Of a stretch of DNA of 64,000 nucleotides, positions 1 to 19,800 are shown in pieces. A program made the position numbers and the translations under genes. Position 1 is the stretch's first letter. The number at the start of each line of letters is the position of its first letter. The notes under the pieces are model-generated. The model was not told the DNA's origin. It saw only the letters and a list, made by a program, of their open reading frames with translations, and did not search any database. The DNA comes from Streptomyces cacaoi (lineage in GTDB: Bacteria; Actinomycetota; Actinomycetes; Streptomycetales; Streptomycetaceae), in assembly GCF_006539165.1 (NCBI RefSeq), contig NZ_BJMM01000002.1, positions 675,006 to 739,005 of the forward strand. The letters are read 5' to 3'.

Positions 1-3000
1 GTGGCGGCCGACGCGGTGGCCGGCCAGGCGCCGGACCCGGCCGCACCCTCCACCGGCGCGGCGGCGGGCTCCGCCGGAGGCGACGCGGCCCCCGGCGATC
101 TGCCCGTCCACATCGAGACGGTCACCGCGGAGGTCGCGGCGCTGCTCGCCGTGGCGCCCGAGGACGTGGAGGACGACGCCGATCTGGAAGAGTTCGGACT
201 CGGCTGGACCGAACTGGCCAAGCTGGCCGACCGGTTGAACGAGCACTACGGGCCGGGCCTCGTGCCCGACCTCTTCCGGGAGCACCGGACCGTGCGCGCC
301 GTCGCCGTGCACCTGGCCGGCACCGGCGCGGGTACGGGCGCCGGGACGGCGTCCGCCGCGCACCTCCACCCGCTGCTGCACCGGCGCGTACCGGAAGCGG
401 GGCAGGGCGAGGAGGCCGTCGTCCACGAGTCGCGGTTCACCGGAGACGAACCGTTCCTGGCGGACCACCGGGTGCGCGGCGGCCGGGTGCTGCCGGCGGC
501 GGCCCAGCTGGAGATGGCACGCGCCGCGGTGGCACAGGCCGCGGCCGCTGCGGGAGAGGCACCGGGTCGGGCCGGGGCAGCCGATGAACTCGCCGGACGG
601 GTACGGCTGGACGATGTCGTCTGGCTGCGGCCCGCCGTCTGCGACGAGACCGGTCTGCGGGTGCGCGTGGAGGTACGGCCGCGGGCCGCCGGCGGCTACA
701 CGTACACCGTGCTCAGCGTGGCCGGCGGCGAGGACACGCTGTGCAGCCAGGGCCGCGCGGGGCTGACGCGGCCCGAGGAGACCGCACGGGAACTGCCGTC
801 CCTGGCCGAACTGCGGGCCGCGTGCGGCGCATCCGTCCACTCCGCCGCACACCTCTACGAGCTGTACACCCGGGCGGGCCTGGAGTACGGGCCCGCGCAC
901 CGCTCCCTCGTGGAGCTGGGCACCGGCACGGACGACGAGGGACGGCCCCAGGTGCTCGCGGAGCTGCGGCTGCCGGCCGAGGCACAGCCCGTGGGCCCCT
1001 ACCGGATGCACCCCAGCACCCTCGACGGCGCGCTCCAGGCCACCATCGGGCTGTGGCTGGCCTCCCAGGCCCAGAACGCCCAGAACGCCCAGAACGCCGA
1101 GAACGCCGGGAACACCGGGGAGACCGGGAACGCCGAACCGGTGGGCGCCTCCCTGCCGTTCGCCGTGGGGCACGTGCTCTCGCCGGCCGTCGTGCCCGAG
1201 CGTGCCTACGCCTGGATCCGCCACCAGCGGGGCGGCGGAGCCCGCTCGGCCGGGCGCCTGGACGTCACCGTGCTGGACGAGGAGGGCCGGGTGTGCGCGG
1301 ACCTGAGCGGCCTGAGCACCCGTGCCCTGGACCCCGGGCGCGGCAGCCCGGAGGCGCCGGCCACCACGTCCCGGAGCGCCACCGGCACCGCCGGCTCCGT
1401 GCGCGCCGGCACGCGTGAGCGGACCCCGGGGGAGAGCCGGACGCCGGGCCGTACGGACATCGCCATCGTCGGCGTCAGCGGCCGTTACCCGGAGGCCGCC
1501 GATCTCGACGAGTTCTGGCACAACCTGCGCTCCGGCCGCGACTGCACCCGGCAGGTCCCCGCCGAACGCTGGAACGGCAGCACGCCCCCGGACACCTGGC
1601 GAGGCGGCTTCCTCGACGGCATCGACCTGTTCGACCCGCTGTTCTTCCAGATATCCCTGCTGGAGGCCGAGTACCTCGACCCGCAGGAGCGGCTGTTCCT
1701 ACAGACCGCCCACCACGCGCTGGAGGACGCCGGATACACCGGCGAAGGGCTCGGCAGGTCGGGCGACGTCGGCGTCTTCGTCGGCGTGATGTACCAGGAG
1801 TACCAGCTCTACGGCGCCCAGGCGCAGGAGCGCGGCGAGCCGGTGGCGCTCTCCGGCAGCGCCTCGACGATCGCCAACCGCGTCTCGTACTTCTACGACT
1901 TCCACGGGCCGAGCCTGGCCGTGGACACCATGTGCTCCTCCTCGCTGACGGCGATCCATCTGGCCTGCGAGGCCATCAACTCCGGCCGGTGCGAGGCGGC
2001 TCTCGCGGGCGGGGTCAACCTCACCCCGCACCCGAACAAGTACCTGATGCTCGGCCAGCGCCGGTTCCTCTCCAGCGACGGGCACTGCCGCAGCTTCGGC
2101 GAGGGCGGCGACGGCTACGTGCCCGGCGAAGGCGTCGGTGCCGTGCTGCTCAAGCCGCTGGAGAAGGCCGTCGCCGACGGCGACCACATCCACGGCGTGA
2201 TCAAGGGCAGCGCGCTCAACCACGGCGGGCGCAGCCCGGGTTACTCGGTGCCCGACCCGGTGGCGCAGGGCGAGGTCATCGCGGCGGCGCTGTCCGCCGC
2301 CGGGGTCGACCCGCGCGCGCTCAGCTATCTGGAGGCGCACGGCACCGGGACCGCGCTGGGCGATCCCATCGAGATCGAGGGACTGCTCAAGGCGTTCCGC
2401 GCGGGCGGCTCCCCGCAGGAGTGCGCGATCGGCTCGGTGAAGTCGAACATCGGCCACGGCGAGAGCGCCGCCGGGATCGCGGGCCTCACCAAGGTGCTCC
2501 TCCAGATGCGCCACGGCGAACTCGTGCCGAGCCTGCACTCGGCCACGCTCAACCCGCACATCGACCTCGACCGCACACCGCTGCGTGTGCAGCAGGACCT
2601 TCAGCCGTGGCAGCGGCCGGTGCTGCGGGCCGGGAACGCCGAGAACGCAGGGGACGCCGGAAGCACGGAGCGCACGGCGCCCCGCCTCGCCGGGGTGTCC
2701 AGCTTCGGCGCCGGCGGCGCCAACGCCCACCTCGTCATCGAGGAGTTCGTCCCCGAGTCCGTCCCCGGGGCTGCCGCCGGCTCCGCCTCCCCGCGCCGCT
2801 CCGGGTCCCGTCCGGCCGATGTCCTGCCGGGCGGTACCGGGCCCGCGCTGCTCGTCCTCTCGGCCCGCAGCGAGGAACAACTCGCCGAACAGGCACAGCG
2901 GCTGGCCGCCCGGCTGGCCCGGCTCACCGACGACGACCTGCCGTCCGTCGCCTGGACGCTCCAGACCGGGCGGATGGCCCTGGAGGAGCGGCTGGCCCTC

Positions 3001-6000
3001 GCCGTCACCTCGCTCGCCGAGGCCAGGGCCCGGCTGGAGGCGTTCGCCTCGGACCCGGGGCGCCCGGGGCAGTGGGTGCGCGGCACCGTACGCGTCCCGG
3101 CACAGCGGGGCGCCGCCGGGGAACCGGAGGGGGCCCTGCGCGAGTGGGCGCGGGGCGGCCCGCCCGACCGGCTGCTCGCCCTGTGGGCCGAGGGCGCCGA
3201 GGTGCCGTGGGAGTCGGCCTACCCGGACGGCGCCCCCGTGCGCCGCATCAGCCTGCCCGGCTACCCCTTCGCCCGCGAGCGCTGCTGGCTCGACCTGGCG
3301 ACCGGCGGCGTCCCCGCGGCGGAGACCGCAGCCGCGTCCCCGCGGCCGGCACGGAGCGGCGAGCAGGACACGGCGACGATGCTGCTGCGCCCGGTGTGGG
3401 AGCAGCGCGAGGCCGCACCCGCCGGACAGCAGCCGTACGCCGAGCACCATGTGCTGGTCGTCGGCCGGCTCACCGCGGGGGAGCGGGACGAACTGCGGGC
3501 CGCGCTGCCCGCCCCCGCCGTCTGCCGGTTCGTCCAGCTCCCGGACGGCTCACCCGACCGCTGGTTCCCCGAGGCGGCCCGGGAACTGCTCGCCCTGGCC
3601 CGCGGCATCCTCGAACAGGGCCCGCGGCGGCCGGTCCTCCTCCAGGTGGTGCTCGCCGGCGCCGCCGAGGCGGGCGCACCGGACCGTCTCGCCTGCGCCG
3701 CCGGACTGGCGGGCCTGCTGCGGACGGCGGGCCTGGAGAACCCGGCGCTGCACGGCCAGTACATCGAGTGCCTCGACGGCGCTTCCCCCGCCGGTCTCGC
3801 CGCCCGCCTGACGACGGAAGCGGCCGCCGCCGCTCCCGAGCCGGAGGTCCGCTACCGCGACGGCGCCCGGTACGCCCCGGCGCTGGAGGAGATCACCACG
3901 CCCCGGCCCGCGCCGGCACCGTGGCGCGAGAACGGCGTCTACCTGCTGACCGGCGGAGCCGGCGGCCTCGGCCTCGTCACGGCGCGGTCCATCGCCGCCT
4001 CCGTCGACCACGCCACCGTCGTCCTCGTCGGACGCTCGCCCCTGGACGACGAGCGGCGGTCCGCGCTCTCGGAGCTGCGCGAGGCCGGACTGACCGTCGA
4101 CTACCGGAGCGCCGACGTGGCCGACCGCGAGTCGCTCGCCGGCGTACTGGCCCATGTGGCCCGCGCGCACGGCCCGTTGACGGGCATCGTGCACGCCGCC
4201 GGGGTCGTCCACGACGGCTTCATCCTCCGCAAGACCCCCGAGGAACTGGCCCGGGTGCTCGCCCCCAAGGTCGCGGGGCTCGTCCACCTCGACGAGCTGA
4301 CCCGGGACGAGCCGCTGGAGACCTTCCTGTGCTACTCGTCCGCCAGCGGCGCCTTCGGCAACCCGGGCCAGGCCGACTACGCCGCGGCCAACGCGTTCAT
4401 GGACGCCTACGCCGAGCACCGCGACCGGCTCGCCGCCGAGGGCCTGCGCAGCGGCCGGACCGTCTCCGTCAACTGGCCGCTGTGGGAGGAAGGCGGCATG
4501 GGCGCCGGGGGCGAGGCGGAGGAGCAGCTCCGCGGCCTCGGCATGGCTCCGCTCGCCACCGACCGCGGACTGGAGGCGCTGCGCTGCGCACTGGCGCCCG
4601 AGGACAACGGCCTCGGCAACGGCCGTCTGATCGTCCTCTCCGGACGGCGCGACGCCCTGCGGGAGCTGACCGCGGGCGGGACACGGCCCACCGGGGACGG
4701 GACCACGGCGCAGGCGCAGCCGGCGGACGGCGCGGGCGCGGAGCCCGCCGCGGCGGACGGGGAGCGCGCGCTCGCCGACCGTGCCGTGAGCCGGCTGCGG
4801 CGCCGGCTGGCGAGCGTGCTGAAGATCGCCCCCGAGCGGCTGGACCCGGACGTGGCGCTGGAGCGCTACGGCATGGACTCCGTCATCGCGGTGAGCGTCG
4901 TCTCCCAGCTCGAAGAGGACTTCGGCGAGCTGTCCCGCACGCTCCTCTTCGAGGCGCCGACCCTGCGCGAACTGGCCGAGTACTTCGCGACGGAGCACAC
5001 CTCGGCCCTGCGCGCCCTGGTCGGCGCGCCCGAGCCGGCCGCCGCGCCCGCCGCGCCCCCGGTGCCGGCCGCGCCCGCGCGGCCCGCCGCCCGGGCGCCC
5101 GAACCCGCCGGGCGCGGGACCGGGGCCCGACGCCCCGGCGCGGGCGAGGAGATCGCGATCATCGGCCTCAGCGGACGCTACCCGCACGCGGAGGACCTGG
5201 ACGCCTTCTGGGCCAACGTCCGCGACGGCAGGGACTGCGTCACGCACATCCCCGCCGACCGCTGGGAACGTCTCTACGGCACCGACCCCGAAGCCGCCGG
5301 AGCCGAGCGGATGTGGGGCGCGTTCCTGGACGGCATCGACCGCTTCGACCCGCTGCTGTTCGGCATCTCCCCGCGCGAGGCCGCGGCCATGGACCCGCAG
5401 CAGCGGCTGTTCCTGGAGACCGTGTGGCAGCTGCTCGAAGGCAGCGGCGTCACCCAGGAAGCCGTCGAGCAGCGCTACGGGCGCCGCGTCGGCGTGTACG
5501 TGGGAGCGGCCTACCAGATGTACCGGGCCGACGGCGCCGACCCCGGCCTCGCGGCGCTCACCTCGGCCGCCTCCTACAACCTCATCGCCAACCGGGTCTC
5601 CTACTTCTTCGGCCTCGAAGGCCCCAGCCTGGCCGTGGACAGCATGTGCACCTCCTCGACCATGGCCGTGCACCTGGCCTGCGCCGACCTGCTCAGGGGC
5701 GAGGCCGAACTGGCCATCGCCGGAGGCGTCAATCTGACGGTCACCCCGGACAAGTTCCGGGCGCTGTCCGAGATGGAACTGCTCGGCAGCCACCCGGGCA
5801 GCCGCAGCTTCCGCGCCGGGGACGGCTACCTGCCGGCGGAAGCCGTCGGAGCCGTGCTGCTCAAGCCGCTGGACGCCGCCCTGCGGGACGGCGACACCGT
5901 GCACGCCGTCATCACCGGCACCGCCTCCGCGCACGGCGGCCGGGCCACCGGCTTCATGACGCCGAGCCACCGGACCCAGGTGAACGTCATGCGGCGGGCC

Positions 6001-7365
6001 CTGGAGCGGGCGGGCGCCGAACCCGGCTCCGTCAGCTACGTCGAGGCCGCCGCCAACGGGGCGCCGCTCGCCGACGAGGTCGAGGTGTCCGCCCTGCGGG
6101 AGGTCTTCCGCGAGGCGGACGGGCCGGTGGCCGTGGGGACGGTCAAGTCCGGCCTCGGCCACCCCGAGGCGGCCTCCGGCATCGCCCAGCTCACCAAGGT
6201 CGTCCTCCAGATGCGGCACCGGCAGCTGCCGCCGCTCGTGGCCGCCGGAACACCCAACCCGAACGTGGACCTCGACGGCACCCCGCTGCGGCTCTGCGAG
6301 GAGCCGGCGCCCTGGCCGGCCGGCGAGGACGATCCCACGGCGCCCCGCCGGGCGCTCGTCAACTCGGTGGCCGCCGGGGGCAGTCACGTCAGCCTCGTCG
6401 TCCAGGCGCCGCCGGCCGAGGCCACGGCGCCGGTCACGCGGGGGACGGGCCCCCAGCTGGTGCTGCTGTCCGCGCACACGCCCGAGCGGCTGCGCACGGC
6501 GGCGCACCGGCTGCACGACGCGCTGGACGGCGAGCCGGACGGCGACGCCGGGATCGACCTGGCGGACCTCGCGTACACCTCGCAGCTCGGCCGCGAGGCG
6601 TTCCCCGAGCGCCTCGCCGTACAGGCCCGCACCGTCACCGAGTTGCGGAACGCCCTGGCGCACCACCTGGCGGACGGCACGGACACGGCCGACCCGGGCG
6701 TGCCGGTCCACCGCGGCAACGCCGAGAAGGGCGCGGGCGTGCTCGCCACGCTCCTCACCGGAGCACGGGGCGAGGCGTTCCTGTCCGGCCTCGTCGAGGA
6801 CGGCGATCTGGAACAGCTCGGCGAGCTGTGGGTGCGCGGCGTCACCGTGCCGTGGCGCGGACTGCACCGCGGGCCGCGCCGGCTGCTGCCGGTACCGGCG
6901 ACCGTGTTCGCCGAGGGCAGCCACTGGCTCGGCCGCGTCGCCCCGCCGGCGGCAGGACCACCCGGCGCCGCACAGCGGCAGGACCCCGCCGCGCCCCCCG
7001 GCGACGGAACGCTCGACGCCGAGCAGACCGTGGCCGCCGCCTGGGCCGAACTCCTGGGCGTCGACGCGGCCGAACTCGGCGCCACGAGCAACTTCTTCTC
7101 GCTGGGCGGGAATTCGCTGCTCGCCACCCGCCTCGGCAATCTGCTGCGGCAGTGGACCGGCGCGGAACTGCCCGTGCAGGCCGTCTTCGAGGCGCCGCGC
7201 CTCGACCAGCTGGCCGCCGAGGTGGAGCGCCGCAGGCCGGCCGGCGCCCGGCAGCCGGACGGGGCGGACGGGGGAGACCTCGACGTCGGCCTGGTCCTCG
7301 AAAGCATCGACCTCGTCGAGCACATGAGCGACGAGGAATTGCAGTCCCTGACCCACGAGAGCTAG
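1..7365 (+). CDS. Trans-AT PKS (gene A): ACP-like, DH, KS-KR-ACP, KS0-PCP; 5' end uncertain
   Basis: A multidomain cytoplasmic assembly-line protein, at least 2454 aa. It elongates and ketoreduces a chain and hands it to the NRPS that follows. Domain order: serine-less ACP-like domain (about residues 38-105), dehydratase (about 123-440), KS (486-915), KR (1311-1545), ACP (Ser1627), KS0 (1717-2135) and PCP (Ser2372, motif LGGNSLL). There is no AT, so malonyl must come in trans, probably from gene H. The C-terminal tail (MSDEELQSLTHES) looks like a docking tail and resembles the end of gene C. The reading frame is open at base 1, where a GTG happens to sit, but no ribosome site can be seen. The N-terminal Ala/Pro linker plus ACP-like domain would normally follow a KS, so either the gene is cut by the window or that KS is on another protein. 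Gene B follows after 16 bases, so the two are co-transcribed and the KS0-PCP end feeds its C domain. Confidence 0.93.
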   Translation: MAADAVAGQAPDPAAPSTGAAAGSAGGDAAPGDLPVHIETVTAEVAALLAVAPEDVEDDADLEEFGLGWTELAKLADRLNEHYGPGLVPDLFREHRTVRAVAVHLAGTGAGTGAGTASAAHLHPLLHRRVPEAGQGEEAVVHESRFTGDEPFLADHRVRGGRVLPAAAQLEMARAAVAQAAAAAGEAPGRAGAADELAGRVRLDDVVWLRPAVCDETGLRVRVEVRPRAAGGYTYTVLSVAGGEDTLCSQGRAGLTRPEETARELPSLAELRAACGASVHSAAHLYELYTRAGLEYGPAHRSLVELGTGTDDEGRPQVLAELRLPAEAQPVGPYRMHPSTLDGALQATIGLWLASQAQNAQNAQNAENAGNTGETGNAEPVGASLPFAVGHVLSPAVVPERAYAWIRHQRGGGARSAGRLDVTVLDEEGRVCADLSGLSTRALDPGRGSPEAPATTSRSATGTAGSVRAGTRERTPGESRTPGRTDIAIVGVSGRYPEAADLDEFWHNLRSGRDCTRQVPAERWNGSTPPDTWRGGFLDGIDLFDPLFFQISLLEAEYLDPQERLFLQTAHHALEDAGYTGEGLGRSGDVGVFVGVMYQEYQLYGAQAQERGEPVALSGSASTIANRVSYFYDFHGPSLAVDTMCSSSLTAIHLACEAINSGRCEAALAGGVNLTPHPNKYLMLGQRRFLSSDGHCRSFGEGGDGYVPGEGVGAVLLKPLEKAVADGDHIHGVIKGSALNHGGRSPGYSVPDPVAQGEVIAAALSAAGVDPRALSYLEAHGTGTALGDPIEIEGLLKAFRAGGSPQECAIGSVKSNIGHGESAAGIAGLTKVLLQMRHGELVPSLHSATLNPHIDLDRTPLRVQQDLQPWQRPVLRAGNAENAGDAGSTERTAPRLAGVSSFGAGGANAHLVIEEFVPESVPGAAAGSASPRRSGSRPADVLPGGTGPALLVLSARSEEQLAEQAQRLAARLARLTDDDLPSVAWTLQTGRMALEERLALAVTSLAEARARLEAFASDPGRPGQWVRGTVRVPAQRGAAGEPEGALREWARGGPPDRLLALWAEGAEVPWESAYPDGAPVRRISLPGYPFARERCWLDLATGGVPAAETAAASPRPARSGEQDTATMLLRPVWEQREAAPAGQQPYAEHHVLVVGRLTAGERDELRAALPAPAVCRFVQLPDGSPDRWFPEAARELLALARGILEQGPRRPVLLQVVLAGAAEAGAPDRLACAAGLAGLLRTAGLENPALHGQYIECLDGASPAGLAARLTTEAAAAAPEPEVRYRDGARYAPALEEITTPRPAPAPWRENGVYLLTGGAGGLGLVTARSIAASVDHATVVLVGRSPLDDERRSALSELREAGLTVDYRSADVADRESLAGVLAHVARAHGPLTGIVHAAGVVHDGFILRKTPEELARVLAPKVAGLVHLDELTRDEPLETFLCYSSASGAFGNPGQADYAAANAFMDAYAEHRDRLAAEGLRSGRTVSVNWPLWEEGGMGAGGEAEEQLRGLGMAPLATDRGLEALRCALAPEDNGLGNGRLIVLSGRRDALRELTAGGTRPTGDGTTAQAQPADGAGAEPAAADGERALADRAVSRLRRRLASVLKIAPERLDPDVALERYGMDSVIAVSVVSQLEEDFGELSRTLLFEAPTLRELAEYFATEHTSALRALVGAPEPAAAPAAPPVPAAPARPAARAPEPAGRGTGARRPGAGEEIAIIGLSGRYPHAEDLDAFWANVRDGRDCVTHIPADRWERLYGTDPEAAGAERMWGAFLDGIDRFDPLLFGISPREAAAMDPQQRLFLETVWQLLEGSGVTQEAVEQRYGRRVGVYVGAAYQMYRADGADPGLAALTSAASYNLIANRVSYFFGLEGPSLAVDSMCTSSTMAVHLACADLLRGEAELAIAGGVNLTVTPDKFRALSEMELLGSHPGSRSFRAGDGYLPAEAVGAVLLKPLDAALRDGDTVHAVITGTASAHGGRATGFMTPSHRTQVNVMRRALERAGAEPGSVSYVEAAANGAPLADEVEVSALREVFREADGPVAVGTVKSGLGHPEAASGIAQLTKVVLQMRHRQLPPLVAAGTPNPNVDLDGTPLRLCEEPAPWPAGEDDPTAPRRALVNSVAAGGSHVSLVVQAPPAEATAPVTRGTGPQLVLLSAHTPERLRTAAHRLHDALDGEPDGDAGIDLADLAYTSQLGREAFPERLAVQARTVTELRNALAHHLADGTDTADPGVPVHRGNAEKGAGVLATLLTGARGEAFLSGLVEDGDLEQLGELWVRGVTVPWRGLHRGPRRLLPVPATVFAEGSHWLGRVAPPAAGPPGAAQRQDPAAPPGDGTLDAEQTVAAAWAELLGVDAAELGATSNFFSLGGNSLLATRLGNLLRQWTGAELPVQAVFEAPRLDQLAAEVERRRPAGARQPDGADGGDLDVGLVLESIDLVEHMSDEELQSLTHES
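112..1320 (+). other. ACP-like domain without serine, followed by dehydratase (gene A)
   Basis: The ACP-like stretch has the fold signature of a carrier protein, but the DS of the phosphopantetheine site is replaced by G68-W69 (FGLGWTEL), so it cannot be loaded. The dehydratase after it keeps its catalytic pair: H156xxxG160xxxxP165 and D342 in HPSTLDGALQ. A DH with no KS before it and no loadable ACP of its own fits the second half of a dehydrating bimodule whose first half lies on another protein. Confidence 0.75.
1072..1134 (+). repeat. In-frame 9-bp tandem repeat in DH of gene A
   Basis: Seven units of nine bases. Three copies of cagaacgcc are exact and the rest are variants (gagaacgcc, gggaacacc, ggggagacc, gggaacgcc). 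They encode a QNA/ENA/GNT run inside the DH region, just after the HPSTLDGALQ motif, probably in a surface loop. Confidence 0.85.
1456..5010 (+). other. KS-KR-ACP module (gene A)
   Basis: The KS has the full triad: C645 in DTMCSSS, H780 in EAHGTGT and H819 in NIGHGES, so it should condense. The KR has the nucleotide site TGGAGGLG and the catalytic Y1460 in DYAAAN, with an Asp in the VVHDG loop as in B-type KRs. The ACP is loadable (GMDS, S1627). The expected output is a two-carbon extension with a beta-hydroxyl. Confidence 0.85.
5149..7230 (+). other. KS0-PCP (gene A): non-condensing KS before the NRPS
   Basis: The KS keeps the acyl-binding C1883 (DSMCTSS), but the HGTGT block is replaced by AANGA, so the first catalytic His is Ala (residue 2017). 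This is the usual sign of a KS that passes the chain on without decarboxylative condensation. The carrier after it is peptidyl-type (FFSLGGNSLL, S2372), suited to donate to the C domain of gene B. Confidence 0.82.
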
Positions 7366-7381
7366 CGCACAGGGGGAACCA

Positions 7382-16848
<9,467 letters not shown>

Positions 16849-16852
<4 letters not shown>

Positions 16853-19800
16853 CCAGTCCGCACCACCCCGAGGACGCGCCGGTGGCCGATACGGATGTCG
16901 CCATCGTCGGCATGGCCGGCCGCTTCCCCGGCGCCGACGACCTGGACGCCTTCTGGCAGCTGCTCAGCGAGGGCCGGGAGGGCATCACCCGGTTCAGCCG
17001 CGAGGAGCTGGCGGCGGCCGGAGTGCCCGACCAGCTGCTGGACGACCCGGCGTACGTCCCGGCGCACGGCGTCATCCCCGACGTCGACCTGTTCGACACC
17101 GGGTACTTCGAACTGACGCCGTCCGAGGCCGCGATGACCGATCCGCAGCACCGCCTGCTGCTGACGGCCGGGCACGCGGCGCTGGAGCACGCCGGCTACG
17201 ACCCGTCCCGCTACGACGGGCTGATCAGCGTCTACGCCGGCGCCGCGATCAACACCTATCTCCAGCAGCAGGTGCTGCCCCGCGTCGACCAGACCGTGAC
17301 CTCCAACCACTTCGCCGTGATGGTCGGCAACGACAAGGACTTCCTGGCCACCCGGCTGTCCTACAAGCTCGACCTGAAGGGGCCGAGCTACGCCGTCCAG
17401 ACGGCCTGCTCCACCTCGCTGGTGGCCATCCACCTCGCCTGCCAGGGGCTGATCAACGGCGAGTGCGACATGGCGCTCGCGGGCGGCGTCACCGTCAAAC
17501 TCCCGCAGACGCGCGGCTATCTGTACGAAGAGGGCGCCATCCTCTCCCCGGACGGGCACGTCCGCGCCTTCGACGCGGAGGCCGGCGGCACCGTGCTCGG
17601 CAACGGTGTGGGCGTCCTGGTGCTCAAGCCGCTGCGGGACGCACTCGCCGACCGCGACACCGTGCACGCGGTCATCAAGGGCACGGCGACCAACAACGAC
17701 GGCTCCGACAAGGTCAGCTTCGCCGCGCCCGGCGCGGCCGGACAGACGGCGGCCATCCGCGAGGCCCACGCGGTCTCCGGCGTCGACCCGCGCACCATCA
17801 GCTACGTCGAGACGCACGGCACCGGCACGCGGCTCGGCGACCCGGTCGAGGTGTCCGCGCTGACGAAGGCGTTCCGCGCCGCCACCGACGACACCGGCTT
17901 CTGCGCGATCGGTTCGGTCAAGTCCAACGTCGGCCACCTCGACGCCGCCGCCGGCGTCGCCGGGGTGATCAAGACCGCGCTGATGATGAAGCACCGCACC
18001 CTGGTGCCCACGCTGAACTACCACGAGCCCAACCCCGCCATCGACTTCGCCGCGGGCCCGTTCGAGGTGAGCAGCGCCACCGCGCCCTGGAACGCCGGCG
18101 GACCGCTCCGGGCGGGTGTCAGCTCCTTCGGCATCGGCGGCACCAACGCGCACGCCGTCCTGGAGGAGGCCCCGGCCACGGCCGCCACGGGCGACTCGCG
18201 CCCCGCCCAGGTCCTCGTGCTCTCGGCCCGCACGCCCACCGCGCTGCGCACCGCCGCCGGCCGGCTGGCCGCCCACCTCGAAGCGGAGGACGACCGGGAG
18301 ACCGGAGCGGCACCGCTCGCCGACGTGGCGCACACCCTGGCGGTGGGCCGCAAGGCACACGAATACCGGCTGGCCGTCTGCGGCGACGACCGGCGCGGCC
18401 TGGCGGAGGCGCTGCGCGAGGCGGAGATTCCCGAGCGGCCCGCCACCGGCGGCATCGCGTTCGTCTTCGCCGAACACGTCGCCGACGCCGCGGCGCTCGC
18501 CCAGGAGTGGTCCGCGGCCGAGCCCGCCTTCGCCGCACACCACGAGGCCGCGCTGGCGGCCGGCGCCGGTGAACACGGCGAGCGCGGCGACACGTTCGCG
18601 CTCCAGTACGCGCTCGGGCGGCTCTGGCTCGACTGGGGCCTGCGCCCCGACGCGGTGCACGGCGACGGCGCCGCGGCGCTCGCCGCCGCCTGTGTGGCCG
18701 GGACGCTCACCCTGGAGACCGCCACCGCCCGACTGGCCGACGCCGACACCGACGCCGACAACTACGAAACCCACGCCGCCGCCGACGCGGACGCCGACTC
18801 CGGCGCCGCCGATGCCGCCTCCGCCGCCGGACCGCACATCCCGCTGCGCGGCGCACAGGACGAGGTGCGCGGCGTTGCCCTGGAGACCGCGCACGGCCCC
18901 TGGGAAGCCGTCGCCCGCGCCTGGGCGGCGGGCGCCGCGATCGACTGGGCCGCCTGGTTCGCCGGGCAGGAGCGCGCCCGGGTGCCGCTGCCGACCTACC
19001 CGTTCGAGGGCCGCCGCTGCTGGATCGAGGGCCGAGCCGGTGACCTCCTGCCCGCCGCCGACCCGCTCACCCCCGGCACGGGCGACGCCGAAGCGGCGCA
19101 CACACCGTCCGGGCAGGGGCCGCACCCGATGCTGGACGAGAACGTCTCCACCCTGGACACGCTCGCCTACCGCAGCACCCGCACCGGCGACGAGTTCTAC
19201 CTGGCCGACCACCGGGTCGGCGGCGAACCCGTGATGCCGGCCGTCGCCTACCTCGAACTCGCCCGCGCCGCAGGGGAATTGGCGACCGGCGGCACCGTCC
19301 GGCTGCGCGACGTCTCCTTCGACCGGCCGCTGTCCTTCGCCTCCGGCCCGCGCACCGCCCTGGTCGGACTGTGGGGCGACGACAGCGACGGCATCGGCTT
19401 CGAGGTCACCGAGGGCGAGCACGTCCACGCGACGGGCACCCTCCACACCGACAGCCACACCGACAGCCACACCGACACTCACACCGACAGCCGCACCGCC
19501 GAAGCGCCCGCTGCGGCCGACCCGTCCGCCGTCGCCGCCCGCTGCCCCGAGGTGCTCGACGGGCCCGCCTGCTACGACCTGCTGCGCCGCCGCGGCCTGG
19601 ACTACGGGCCCCGGATGCGGGCGCTCACCGAGGTGGCACTCGGCGAACACGAGGCCCTGGCCACGCTCCGGCTCCCCGACGGGGCCGCGCTGGACGGCGC
19701 CCGCCTCAACCCCGCCGTGCTGGACGGCGCCCTGCACGCCGTGGTGGCCCTGCTCGCCGGGGCCTACGGCGAAGTCGCAGGCGGCTTCCTGCCCATGGCG

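Noticed and set aside
1..3. Firm start codon for gene A at base 1
   Set aside because: The GTG coincides with the window edge and no upstream sequence can be seen to judge a ribosome site.
18448..18840. A working cis-acyltransferase in module C1
   Set aside because: The GHSxGE active site is replaced by GDGAAAL and the N-terminal half is much shortened.
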